NCBI GenBank assembly: GCA_956465555.1
Contig: OY101131.1
Coordinates: 695,469-759,468, forward strand
Source of the DNA: Nitzschia sp. pyKryTriq1
Lineage: Eukaryota > Bacillariophyta > Bacillariophyceae > Bacillariales > Bacillariaceae
DNA: 64,000 nt
Direction of reading: 5' to 3'
Under the pieces are notes generated by a model. That model was given only the letters and a program-made list of their open reading frames with translations, had not been told where the DNA came from and ran no database searches. A program made the position numbers and the translations under genes. This document shows positions 62,201-64,000 of the stretch, in pieces (positions within the stretch are counted from its first letter, which is position 1; each line of letters starts with the position of its first letter).

Positions 62201-64000
62201 CCCAAACCAACTGGCCCCGGGTGTCCCGGAGGAGGAGGATATCTTCGACCGACCTGGTGATGTCCGATCCGTTCCAAGAGATGGAAAGCCCAAGGACCAG
62301 GACTATCCTGAAATGCTTTGGCAAAGGACTCCCACGGGCGATATGCCGGGAGTGCCTCTGGAGGAGGATATCTTCGACCGCCCCGGTGATGTCCGATCTA
62401 TTCCCCGGGATGGCAAACCCAAGGACCAGGACCACCCCGAAATGGCATGGGCCCGCAGCCCAAATAACAAGGCGCCGGGTGTTCCGGAGGATGAAGACAT
62501 CTATGACCGTCCCGGCGACGTCCGGTCGATCCCTCGCGACGGGCGCCCCAAGATGCCCGATGAACCGGAATACGGATGGCAGCGTTACCCCAGCGCTCCC
62601 GTAGTTGAGGAAGATGACGATGAACCTTTCGAGCGCCCTGGTGCTGTCAGCGCTACTCCTCGTTCCAAGGGACCCGAAGAGGAGCCCGAGGATCAACCGT
62701 ACGACTGGAATCGCCACCCGACGACGGCCAACCCCGATATGGACTGGAGCGCAGACAAGCCTGAGGATGCCTTGTGGAAGAAAGACCAGCCTCTTTACGA
62801 CTGGTCCGGGGCCAGACCCGACAAGCCGGTTGCTGTTCCCCGGCCAGGAGAAGGCGAAGAACCCGAACCTGACTATGACTGGTCCAGCGACAAACCCGAA
62901 GATGCCTTGTGGAAGAAGGACGAACCTCTATACGATTGGGCAGGCGCCAGACCAGATACGCTGGCTGCTCTCCCCCGTCCTGGTGAAGGCGAAGAACCCG
63001 AGCCTGACTACGACTGGTCTAGCGATAAGCCCGACGACGCTCTGTGGAAGAAGGAGGAGCCCAACTACGACTGGAGCGGAGCTCGCCCTGACGAGCCTTT
63101 CGATCGACCCCGTGATATGGTAGCCACGGAGCCTTCGTCGCCGCTGGACGACGACGAGGAAATCGCCACCCCACTTGACGATGACTTGAGCGAATATAGC
63201 CAGGAAGACGAAGATGAGCCAAAGCCCGTGACTGGCGTCCCCTGTGCTGCCTGGACGTTCTTGGCCCTCGGTGTGGTCGCAGGTGGCTTGGCAAACGCTG
63301 GTGGCGCCGCTGGGCCTACGATCGCTTCCCCACCGGTGAATAACTTGTTCGAGGCTAACCCAAACGCCGAGACTGCCACTGATAAATTCTTCCCAGATCC
63401 AAACAGTCTTGCTCCTTGTGCCAACGACGCAGCATGCGGAGTTGTCATGAAGGGTCTTGGACCCAATCTCCCTCCTAGCACCCTTGCTCTGATGGACATT
63501 CCAGGAACTTGCCAGTCCAAGGCACGTGATTGGTTGCGTACAGGAAAGGATGTTTTGGAATTCAACGCCGAGCGTATCCGTCAGCGTTACGCAGTGACTG
63601 TGTTCTTCTGTGAGACTGACGGAGGTGATTGGTTGGAGAATGATATGTGGCTGTCGGATTTGCACGAATGTGACTGGTACAATCGTCTTGGATTGGACCC
63701 GTGTAACCGTGTGGAACAATTTGAAATTCTACGTATTCATGACAACGGTCTCCAAGGAACTCTAGCACCAGAAATGTCGATCTTGTCTTCTCTCTATGAA
63801 TTGACACTTTCTGACAACATGATCACCGGAACTTTCCCTGGGAACTACGCTGCGTTGTCTGAATTGGACACTTTTGTCCTTGCCTTTAACCAGTTTGAAG
63901 GCCCGTTGCCGGGTTTCATCTTCCGATTCCCGGACATGGTCTACTGGGATATTGCCTACAATCGTTTTACTGGAACCTTGCCGCAAGACATTCCTGAACG
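38256..64000 (+). CDS. Giant repeat protein with C-terminal TM and LRR ectodomain (3' end outside window)
   Basis: One frame stays open from the ATG at 38256 to the right edge: 8,581 codons, no intron seen, so about 1 MDa or more. Domain order by residue: Arg/Gly-rich head (RGRGRGRG ~45-56); Trp-Trp region with MEWW, VQWW, LDWW (~240-940); ALDWLR units (~1030-1770); ~86-residue paired units (~1750-7100). Then FDRPGDVRSIPRDG repeats (~7105-8135), three DYDW repeats (~8150-8280), an acidic linker, one transmembrane segment (CAAWTFLALGVVAGGLANAG, ~8330-8352), a Cys-containing cap (HECDWYNRLGLDPCN) and plant-type LRRs (LYELTLSDNMITGTFPGNYA). With no signal peptide, the expected topology is a huge cytosolic tail and LRRs outside. 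The last part matches diatom LRR-TM proteins; I do not recognise the tail. A membrane-anchored scaffold or tether is inference. Confidence 0.9.
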   Translation, partial: MGWWTLGTEDDDSSAGSSAGAPPAGRGGRTGRGITGGRVSTGRMAARGRGRGRGAVKTKDGIRPSNEQDEAPSLFTSIGRMVNTLAGVDDETTVASAKYPGGNKGAAKAGNNADEAQRRANEMANAMSWLTSGEAEPEPETAPAPGSGLFTGGDNWWEKDEASLVSDDVSLFSSNTDFKLQDAPDLMTMLKQKQEENAKRLAAGDDKSVATNFKKPKTLTGESLQQAMERATRMASAMEWWQTTFMDADGSYSSDAPKTLEETLEMKKVMEWWSANPDYVPSTSKGYPKDKKKAMKVQKALRGYGKPELAAEAQARELREAVQWWTTQGQQHVQDVQILEHDQSTFKRVNDLFGGWQLKGLPQPEWTKFDARQNKQEALRRAQDLQACLDLVLSGRFEASHPHYLQAMNRVKDLLVDWQFKQDNSATELETAMKWWMAHASTYDPLTASEEDSMHFRNCKTLLSKFGYKEGDDWESRNKAIQKALQLWNKYKDVPPEQLDADTLAQLKMVEQALLQLKRDQLTPTSMKALSGEITSVLKWYSSKGHTIQDLSDPSDVASFAKAQGLLTLWGYKVDPTPEQLKEIADSLIFFRRNGYNPEIFDQYDGEEGAKFRRLQQAMMDWRLQNAESSELIGDEAEGVAREMDSTLDWWRDEGETFNPKTSRPADIFSAEKIKLLVDHWKPNRNVEQTFTWKRTKKDCAEIQEAINLWRDNGKTFDSESVRLMKPKERALMQKLQEAFLAWRRHNASNLGKTEAEQTVKDMINAMNWWKKKGKEYDAVEQRLETVPAMMRHKVVSDTLADWHRENGGLGEHDFKHLSAKDAKKIAADVADSLNWWQRNGKDMDVSKDMDDEANFLKAQRLAQFWKKANMSKEEREEASKDMTDTIRWMRGKSKEFNLDEVDDARAEDLAKLFKVWGYKKASKPKMVAKDIEDSLDWWRRNQFSVDATGKIPADADKMKKLDQLAQAWYDLKHPDQGIPDAQNMGWFRSKMVDEIQETLETMGTKPMKPVGLGAGLAALSDEQKRAQEMASALDWLKSNDAELDIDDDVSVALSLASFKRIDSLMPKSEGQEGPADMSSALAWLRTKTDVDDETINSFKKIDNVLTKTGLGATVKETGFAGALDWLRQRQAAKADGLEDEDDQSAPGKAFAGIKTKSDEEKRADEMASALDWLKNNDNVDSIDDDISLGLGSVGSFKAIDRDGKTGAPSALDWLRGQQSAGQPKHPAMDDNDDDESTKLGNVGVGPKTAEELRANKMSDALAWLRNNDNVGDADIEEDPSLATYDTKFSTLKGSTFGDEKELENALSWLRSKNPDDLEDIDDDDFTTLSGMKFVPKTKEQLKAAQMSKALDWLRSNGAAFDGDDAPDFSDYGDKFSSVDTFGRSAEAKASEMAKALDWLRNKDPSILDDLDDPFATAGSGSGKGPKSKEQLKADAMKNALGWLRNKGDADFEDAPDFDVHGLGDKFTPLGAESNAQEMEDALAWLRGRRSGGEDDDKFEKLDKLLPKKEGQDAAGRAKDMEDALAWLRNQGLDLDEDDTPVESFDIIGTVPMGLRSQEARDADRLKALNWLRNKGDGIDEYPSSGFAELDSLLPYKQGQEPEARASEMENALAWLRANGVNVDNDDDMPSFEKIGGVSVAPRSQEERDSDMRDALNWLRNGGEDADPDSLFAKLGKFVGPAVPGQTEMERAKDMEDALNWLRQKGVDVDDLNDPDDELFSPVGGVSTGPRSGSGANSRDEVAALNWLRNQSEGSLDPTGAFKQLHASLPQKKGQTLEERAKDIASALGWMRNRGLAPDGDEDYEVPGFQKVGGVPATTRSAEDRANDMQNALNWLRNKGEKGDEFDPNGVFRKLDSTMPRKKGQSNEDRARELENAMNWMRQQGLDVSGDETEDPSLQKAGFVGSTDKSPEQRAAVMAAALNWLRNKDSVDDDTLFDPTGVFKKLDGSLPKKQGQSPEDRAKDLENALAWMRSKGLVNDDAELGIPDFDKAGFANASTRSPEERAREMQGALNWLRNQGSGKDDDSSGMFQKLDSMLPKKKGQSPEERAIEMQNALDWLRSKDIKPAGADESKLDFAKVPSASYSRRSPEERAKDLEKVMNWMRKGKGKGLKKEDKYDPEGEFRKLDALLPKKKSQTPEQRAREIEGALDWLRSGGADSVNVEPVPGFDKVDMSSIGRRTPEEKARDYQNALNWVRNMGSNDDTLDPTGEFRKLDGMMPKKRGQSAEDRARELEGALDWMRSQHPAAAEDEDVTAFSKLGSLPICKRSPEERARDLSDAMNWIRHNKKEKYDPTGSFKKLDQLIPQKKGQEQNDRARDIESVMDWIRNQDIAPEHPGLPPLFRKAGQAPFSRRTPEQRARDLADTMNWLRNKGKDDKTSDPTGDFRKLDAMLPRKAGQSPEDRARDIEGALDWIRSSGPKEREDEASPPMDKIGSLPISKRSPEQRLNDLEGALNFLRNKDSKKAKKYDPTGDFKKLDKLLPKKKRGTVEDRARDIEAALDWMRNHNVKPGDLGPLEKFKKLGTIPTSRRTPEQRAKDLDDAMNWMRKKGKDDEETDPTSDFRKLDAMLPRKKGQSPEDRARDIEGALDWVRTSESSPSSEDDTEPMKTIANVPVAIRSPEDRKGELASALNWLRNGKRDSDDHNGAFNKIDLMLPVKPGQSFEERARDIEGALDWMRNNGVSPSAVDDLAAFNKIGSVPISRRTPEQRQKDLEDTKNWLRNKGKDDDALDPTGDFRKLDAALPKKRGQNEEERARQIEGALDWVRQKGVNPAFEDQLPAFGKVGSVPVARRTPEERKKDVADILNWVRSGRKPADDPTGAFRKIDQVLPHRIGQSPDGRARDIEGAMDWIRNHDVSPDDEAFVDKFSKVGTVPVTGRTPEQREKDTADALNWLRNKGKNDDSLDPTGDFRKLDASLPKKRGQSPEDRAHDIDAALDWARSQGVSPASEEPLPSFDKIGSVPVSRRSPEQRVKALGDVTNWLRNKGKKDETLDATGEFRKIDASLPVKRGQTLEGRARDIEGAIDWMRNHSVTPEGIDSLEQFNQVGTVPLSQRTPEQRKKDLEDCMQWARTKGANPEANDPTGEFRKLDALLPRKSGQKSDDRAREIEGALDWLRNKGVNPLADEPLRGFKKIDSLPVSRRSPEERKGDLDNALNWLRNGKKSSDDPTGNFKKIDQMLPRNKTQSPEERARDIENAFDWMRSNNVSPTQEDAAEAFKKIGTIPMARRTPEQRQKDATDALNWLRNKGKNDDILDPTGEFRKMDAMLPAKRGQSPQDRARDIEGALDWARQQCVSPVFDDEDVPFAVVPPQPIARRSPEERLKDIEGAMNWLRNGKQKNDDPTGVFKKIDMLLPARHGQTPEQRAREIEGAMDWMRNSSVSPNALDTPAKFQKMGGVPVSRRTPEQRAKDLADSLNWIRNAGSDDDANDPTGEFRKLDAMLPKKRGESPEDRSREIESAIDWIRSRDVVVTDESLPTFNKVGSLPVCRRTPEQRQSDLDNVVAWIRNGKPDSQDSTGDFKIIDNLLPKKKGQSPNDRARDIEGALDWLRNNGVSPHEPDTMDKFNKVGSLSVSKRTPEQRAKDLEDALNWMRNRGEADGFNDPTGEFRRLDAILPKKRGATPGERAREIESAIDWLRSKKIEPSMDDENVPAMQQVGSIPVSRRSPEERKQDLDSALNWIRNGKNPADDPTDEFQKLDALLPAKRGQSPDDRARDIEGAMDWIRNKGISLDDMDGSDDFSKVASVPLSRRTPEQRAKDLENAMNWLRNKGSDDGTSDPTGEFKKIDGLLPKKRNQTPEERARDIEGALDWMRNNGISMDGDNMPDFKQIGSVPVSKRTPEQRQNDLDNALNWLRNKKDETLDLEGEFKLIDQMLPIKLGQKSQDRARDIEKAMDWMRNNGMKPSDVEEGLPGFNKFDSIPVSRRSPEERQNDLDSALAWLRNGKCSSDDTNSEFKKIDQMLPPRKGQSPEDRARDIESALDWMRNNGVQPDEEEPVSGFDKLGSIPVNRRTPEQRAKDLEEILNWMRHGKPQDADVDGEFSKIDQMLPKKKGQTPRERAKEMESQLNWIRSKGSIPFDQDEDIPGFSKLGSIPVSRRSPENRRKDVDNIMTWLRGGRNPSDDPSGAFKKIDAILPTKRGQSPADRARDIESALDWMRNKDVSPVDGADLPDFDKVASIPVSRRSPEERKKDIDSVMSWLRNGKPDSEDSTGDFKKVDQLLPRKNGQSPDDRARDIEGALDWMRNNGVSPDDDMLPPAFNSIGSVPMSRRSPEERQKDVDDVTAWIRNGMKPSDDPTGDFKKMDQLLPTKKGQSPKDRAHEIESALDWCRNHGVKPSDEEGDVPAMKKIGSVPVSRRSPEDRKKDIDNALTWLRNGKSPSDDVTGEFKKVDQMLPRRAGQTPEQRARDIEGAMDWMRNNCVAPDDSQPSPQMPLVDGFEVSPRSPEEREKDLVGVLKWLRNGKNDQDDPSGDFRMVDQLLPKKKGLSPRDRAVEIENALDWMRNNGVQPDEEEPVSGFDKLGSIPVNRRTPEQRAKDLEEILNWMRHGKPQDADVDGEFSKIDQMLPKKKGQTPRERAKEMEDALNWLRNPAMSPDFENEDIPGFSKLGSIPVSRRSPENRRKDVDNIMTWLRGGRNPSDDPSGAFKKIDAILPTKRGQSRPDRAHDIESALDWMRNKDVSPVEGADLPDFDKVASIPVSRRSPEERKKDIDSVMSWLRNGKPDSEDSTGDFKKVDQLLPRKNGQSPDDRARDIEGALDWMRNNGVSPDDDMLPPAFNSIGSVPMSRRSPEERQKDVDDVTAWIRNGMKPSDDPTGDFKKMDQLLPTKKGQSPKDRAHEIESALDWCRNHGVKPSDEEGDVPAMKKIGSVPVSRRSPEDRKKDIDNALTWLRNGKSPSDDVTGEFKKVDQMLPRRAGQTPEQRARDIEGAMDWMRNNCVAPDESQPVSKFQSVPSIPVDRRSPEQIAKDLDAMLNWMRSGKDNMDDPQGDFKRIDQMLPKKKGQTPLERARDMDNALNWIRNKEVSPSFDDEDVPTLSKIGSIPVSRRSPEEREGDLDDVLTWMRSKKNDTHDPSGEFKKIDQLLPQKKGQSPEDRARDIEGALDWMRNNGVLPADEEDVAPIDTIGSVPVSRRSPEERSKDLDDIMTWLRNGSPDSEDPTGQFKRIDQMLPKKKRPSPEDRARAIESALDWMRNAGVKPSFNDDVLPFEKLPCVPMSRRSPEERSNDVEDVATWIRNGRLPADDITGEFKKIDQHLPTKKGQSPEDRARDIERALDWIRNTTPSFQDDDVPGFDTIRSIPVSRRSPEDRKKEMDNVLTWLRNGKDAADDVTGDFEKIDQLLPQKRTQTPEDRAREIEGVIDWSRSNGVPLEELPSHPGFQNHAIEPLAPRTVQDREMDIDKVTSWIRNGKNPSEDPTGEFKRIDQMLPRKPKQSPEDRAEEVENVLNWLRTNGVKLEEPTVPGFNRHPMATLPKRRSPDDRKKDLDNIMTWVRNKETEPAGPNSIFKKLDLMLPKKPGQSPEDRANDVENAMNWCRNNGIDVGDEDMPPSFKKIGMVPMPDGRTPDQKAKDLDNILNWVRNPSENDSPETEQFKRVDQLLPKKPNQTPAERANDIDQTLTWLRTRGVDLSEVESPSSFNKIDSMALDRRSPEQKAKDVEDILSWQRNPKANETPETEPFKRMDQLLPKKPGQTPEDRAKDIDSALTWVRNRGVDQPEFEPMPKFDKLNSIPLDRRTPEQKAKDVEDIFNWARNPKAMDTPETEPFKRMDQLLPKKPGQTPEDRAKDIDSALTWVRNRGVDQPEFEPMPKFDKLNSIPLDRRTPEQKAKDVEDIFNWARNPKAVDTPETEPFKRMDQLLPKKPGQTPEDRAKDIDSALTWVRNRGVDQPEFEPMPKFDKLNSIPLDRRTPEQKAKDVEDIFNWARNPKAMDTPETEPFKRMDQLLPKKPGQTPEDRAKDIDSALTWVRNRGVDQPEFEPMPKFDKLNSIPLDRRTPEQKAKDVEDIFNWARNPKAMDTPETEPFKRMDQLLPKKPGQTPEDRAKDIDSALTWVRNRGVDQPEFEPMPKFDKLNSIPIDRRTPEQKAKDVEDIFNWARNPKAMDTPETEPFKRMDQLLPKKPGQTPEDRAKDIDSALTWVRNRGVDQPEFEPMPKFDKLNSIPLDRRTPEQKARDVEDILNWKRNPTTNTMPETEPFKKIDQLLPKKPGQSPEERANDIDNTLTWLRNRGVDEPQFGPEEPFKRAQSLPMPDGRTPEQKATDLDDVLNWVRNPRENDTPHTEPFKKIDQLLPKKPGQTPEDRAKDIDNALTWVRNRGVDQPELEPTSPFDKLNSIPIDRRTPEQKARDVEDILNWKRNPKENDTPRTEPFKTIDQLLPKKPGQSPEERANDIDNTLTWLRNRGVDEPQFGPEEPFKRAQSLPMPDGRTPEQKATDLDDVLNWVRNPRENDTPHTEPFKKIDQLLPKKPGQTPEDRAKDIENALTWVRNRGVDQPELEPTSPFDKLNSIPIDRRTPEQKARDVEDILNWKRNPKENDTPKTEPFKKIDQLLPKKPGQSPEERANDIDNTLTWLRNRGVDEPQFGPEEPFKRAQSLPMPDGRTPEQKATDLDDVLNWVRNPRENDTPHTEPFKKIDQLLPKKPGQTPEDRAKDIDNALTWVRNRGVDQPELEPTSPFDKLNSIPIDRRTPEQKARDVEDILNWKRNPKENDTPKTEPFKKIDQLLPKKPGQSPEERANDIDNTLTWLRNRGVDEPQFGPEEPFKRAQSLPMPDGRTPEQKATDLDDVLNWVRNPRENDTPHTEPFKKIDQLLPKKPGQTPEDRAKDIDNALTWVRNRGVDQPELEPTSPFDKLNSIPIDRRTPEQKARDVEDILNWKRNPKENDTPKTEPFKKIDQLLPKKPGQSPEERANDIDNTLTWLRNRGVDEPQFGPEEPFKRAQSLPMPDGRTPEQKATDLDDVLNWVRNPRENDTPHTEPFKKIDQLLPKKPGQTPEDRAKDIDNALTWVRNRGVDQPELEPTSPFDKLNSIPIDRRTPEQKARDVEDILNWKRNPKENDTPRTEPFKTIDQLLPKKPGQSPDDRAADIENVLTWMRNNGINVVEENVPTFDKPGHVFVEPKERDGEESPRDSYQGWARVPDRPYDQPFDVIEELGKPGDVKSIPRDGKIDKPQHPESNWSRYPNTKVPGVPDEEVPFDRPGQLNSIPKPREPEEGDSDSPDDWARLPTGTQPSDEDQDSPFDRPGDVRSIPRDGVSPEDDSPDAEWQRFPEESVPGVPDEDSPFDKPGQLNSIPRPREPSDIDDDAADDWARIPGENPEGPSDEDSPFDRPGDVRSIPRDGKPTDTDHPESEWTRQPNQNVPGVPDEDIPFERPGQVNSIPRDLQPDEQDEDSPEDWSRYPNKTTEGPDDEDSPFDRPGDVRSIPRDGKPTDADHPETEWNRQPNQKVPGVPDEDIPFEKPGQLNSIPQPRQPDEHGGDTPDDWARHPDKRPEGPDDDDSAFDRPGDVRSIPRDGKPKFMDAPEFEWRRRNPETVPGVEDEDVPFDRPGQLNAIPRDAPNEDNNPTDELNWGRLPSDKIPGVPDEDIPFDRPGQLSSHPRTPQPVDDLPEDDLNWARSVVNPPQEDDEDSPFDRPGDVRSIPRDGKPRDEDSPDLQWQRYPDQKVPGVPDEDTPFDRPGQLSSIPRSNQPDDGTDGDAPLDWDRPADKKKIPGVEEDEDEPFDRPGALNSIPRERDEVDEGDVFDRPGDVRSIPRDGQPKDQDYPETNWDRYPGSKIPGTPDEDDMFDRPGDVRSIPRDGKLKDIDHPDMSWDRQPNQKIPGVPNEDDVFDRPGDVRSIPRDGKPKDIDHPEMIWQRSPDQKIPGVPDDEDIFDRPGDIRSIPRDGKPKDEDHPEMTWQRPPGGKPVGAPDERDVFDRPGDVRSIPRDGKPKDQDYPEMLWQRTPGDDIPGLPEEEDIFDRPGDVRSIPRDGKPKDEDHPELIWQRSPNQLAPGVPEEEDIFDRPGDVRSVPRDGKPKDQDYPEMLWQRTPTGDMPGVPLEEDIFDRPGDVRSIPRDGKPKDQDHPEMAWARSPNNKAPGVPEDEDIYDRPGDVRSIPRDGRPKMPDEPEYGWQRYPSAPVVEEDDDEPFERPGAVSATPRSKGPEEEPEDQPYDWNRHPTTANPDMDWSADKPEDALWKKDQPLYDWSGARPDKPVAVPRPGEGEEPEPDYDWSSDKPEDALWKKDEPLYDWAGARPDTLAALPRPGEGEEPEPDYDWSSDKPDDALWKKEEPNYDWSGARPDEPFDRPRDMVATEPSSPLDDDEEIATPLDDDLSEYSQEDEDEPKPVTGVPCAAWTFLALGVVAGGLANAGGAAGPTIASPPVNNLFEANPNAETATDKFFPDPNSLAPCANDAACGVVMKGLGPNLPPSTLALMDIPGTCQSKARDWLRTGKDVLEFNAERIRQRYAVTVFFCETDGGDWLENDMWLSDLHECDWYNRLGLDPCNRVEQFEILRIHDNGLQGTLAPEMSILSSLYELTLSDNMITGTFPGNYAALSELDTFVLAFNQFEGPLPGFIFRFPDMVYWDIAYNRFTGTLPQDIPE
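38946..41100 (+). repeat. Trp-Trp repeat region of the giant protein
   Basis: About ten diverged units with W-W (or W-Y, W-M) in the helix position that later units fill with W-L or W-M: AMEWWQ, VMEWWS, AVQWWT, AMKWWM, VLKWYS, TLDWWR, AMNWWK, SLNWWQ, TIRWMR, SLDWWR. Spacing is irregular. Probably the oldest part of the array. Confidence 0.75.
41340..43560 (+). repeat. ALDWLR repeat region of the giant protein
   Basis: Some fifteen or more units of about 40-60 residues, each with a form of EMASALDWLKSN or MKNALGWLRNKG followed by an acidic stretch. Transitional between the Trp-Trp region and the regular 86-residue array. Confidence 0.75.
50193..51526 (+). repeat. Internal segmental duplication, copy 1
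   Basis: 1,334 bp near identical to 51747-53080 at a spacing of 1,554 bp (518 codons, six paired units). A patch near 50430-50505 differs strongly from its partner. Confidence 0.9.
51747..53080 (+). repeat. Internal segmental duplication, copy 2
   Basis: Partner of 50193-51526. Identity is otherwise almost complete, with smaller differing patches around 52232-52255 and 52306-52314. Confidence 0.9.
55292..56765 (+). repeat. 258 bp tandem array (86 codons per unit)
   Basis: Units start at 55301, 55559, 55817, 56075, 56333 and 56591, nearly identical in DNA (TTCAAGAGGATGGATCAG at each start). The last copy is partial. Recent amplification within the giant gene. Confidence 0.95.
56838..59432 (+). 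repeat. 519 bp tandem array (173 codons per unit), five copies
   Basis: Copies start at 56838, 57357, 57876, 58395 and 58914, with a partial start at 59433. Each holds two paired units. Copies 1 and 5 end in CCTAGGACCGAGCCG and copies 2-4 in CCCAAGACTGAGCCG, which marks how the array grew. Confidence 0.95.
59570..62660 (+). repeat. FDRPGDVRSIPRDG repeat region
   Basis: More than twenty units of ~40 residues with FDRPGDVRSIPRDGKP or FDRPGQLNSIPR, an acidic link, then E-W-x-R-x-P or D-W-A-R-x-P and PGVPDED. In the first half two unit types alternate; in the second half (from about 61460) one type dominates. Pro/Asp-rich and probably extended rather than helical. Confidence 0.85.
62690..63125 (+). 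repeat. Three DYDW/ALWKK repeats next to the membrane
   Basis: Units of the form DYDWSSDKPEDALWKKDEPL, then YDWAGARPD, then PRPGEGEEPEP, repeated about three times, followed by an acidic linker and the transmembrane segment. Confidence 0.85.

Noticed and set aside
61338-62717. A 459-codon minus-strand frame over the PGDVRSIPRDG region
   Set aside because: Antisense shadow with the period of the plus-strand repeats; no independent domain.

Overview
The window looks like nuclear DNA of a diatom, most likely a raphid pennate. Supporting this are intron-poor genes with 80-105 bp GT-AG introns, a signal-peptide-plus-ASAF plastid leader, a CRAL-TRIO/DUF6824 fusion, a diatom-type HSF factor, an LRR-transmembrane protein of the kind common in diatoms, and Copia-type LTR fossils. 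Species assignment is inference.

Left part (1-38,255): compact genes on both strands. In order: a partial membrane protein (-); a PWWP-like protein (-, 2 exons); a Copia fossil; a CRAL-TRIO-like/DUF6824 protein (+, 4 exons); an FkbM methyltransferase (-); a two-exon protein with an internal duplication and a possible C-terminal anchor (+); a second Copia-like fossil; an Ala-rich multi-pass membrane protein (+, 3 exons); a mu-homology-domain protein (-, 3 exons); phosphomevalonate kinase (-); two paralogous EF-hand/TM/'GDW-repeat' proteins (-) flanking a RelA/SpoT homologue (-); a plastid-targeted DUF1295/ICMT-like protein (+); an HSF-type factor (+); and an ArfGAP with a long RS-rich tail (-). 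Many intergenic spacers carry islands rich in the palindrome GTACCGGTAC. One spacer carries a 205 bp near-perfect palindrome.

Right part (38,256-64,000): one uninterrupted plus-strand reading frame that leaves the window still open, at least 8,581 codons without an intron. It encodes an Arg/Gly-rich head, a Trp-Trp repeat region, and about 5,300 residues of ~43-residue units organised as ~86-residue pairs. A Pro/Asp-rich repeat region, three Asp-Tyr-Asp-Trp repeats, one transmembrane segment and a Cys-containing plant-type LRR ectodomain follow. A W-x-R signature recurs about every 40 residues through the two main repeat families. Recent DNA amplification is visible as a 258 bp array, a 519 bp array and a 1,554 bp-spaced duplication. 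The long antisense reading frames over this gene are shadows. This giant tethered LRR protein is the strongest candidate here for an undescribed system.

Functionally the window mixes cytosolic isoprenoid synthesis (phosphomevalonate kinase), plastid signalling (RSH), membrane traffic (ArfGAP, muHD, CRAL-TRIO), stress-type transcription (HSF) and membrane/surface proteins. I see no operon-like logic; neighbours appear independent.
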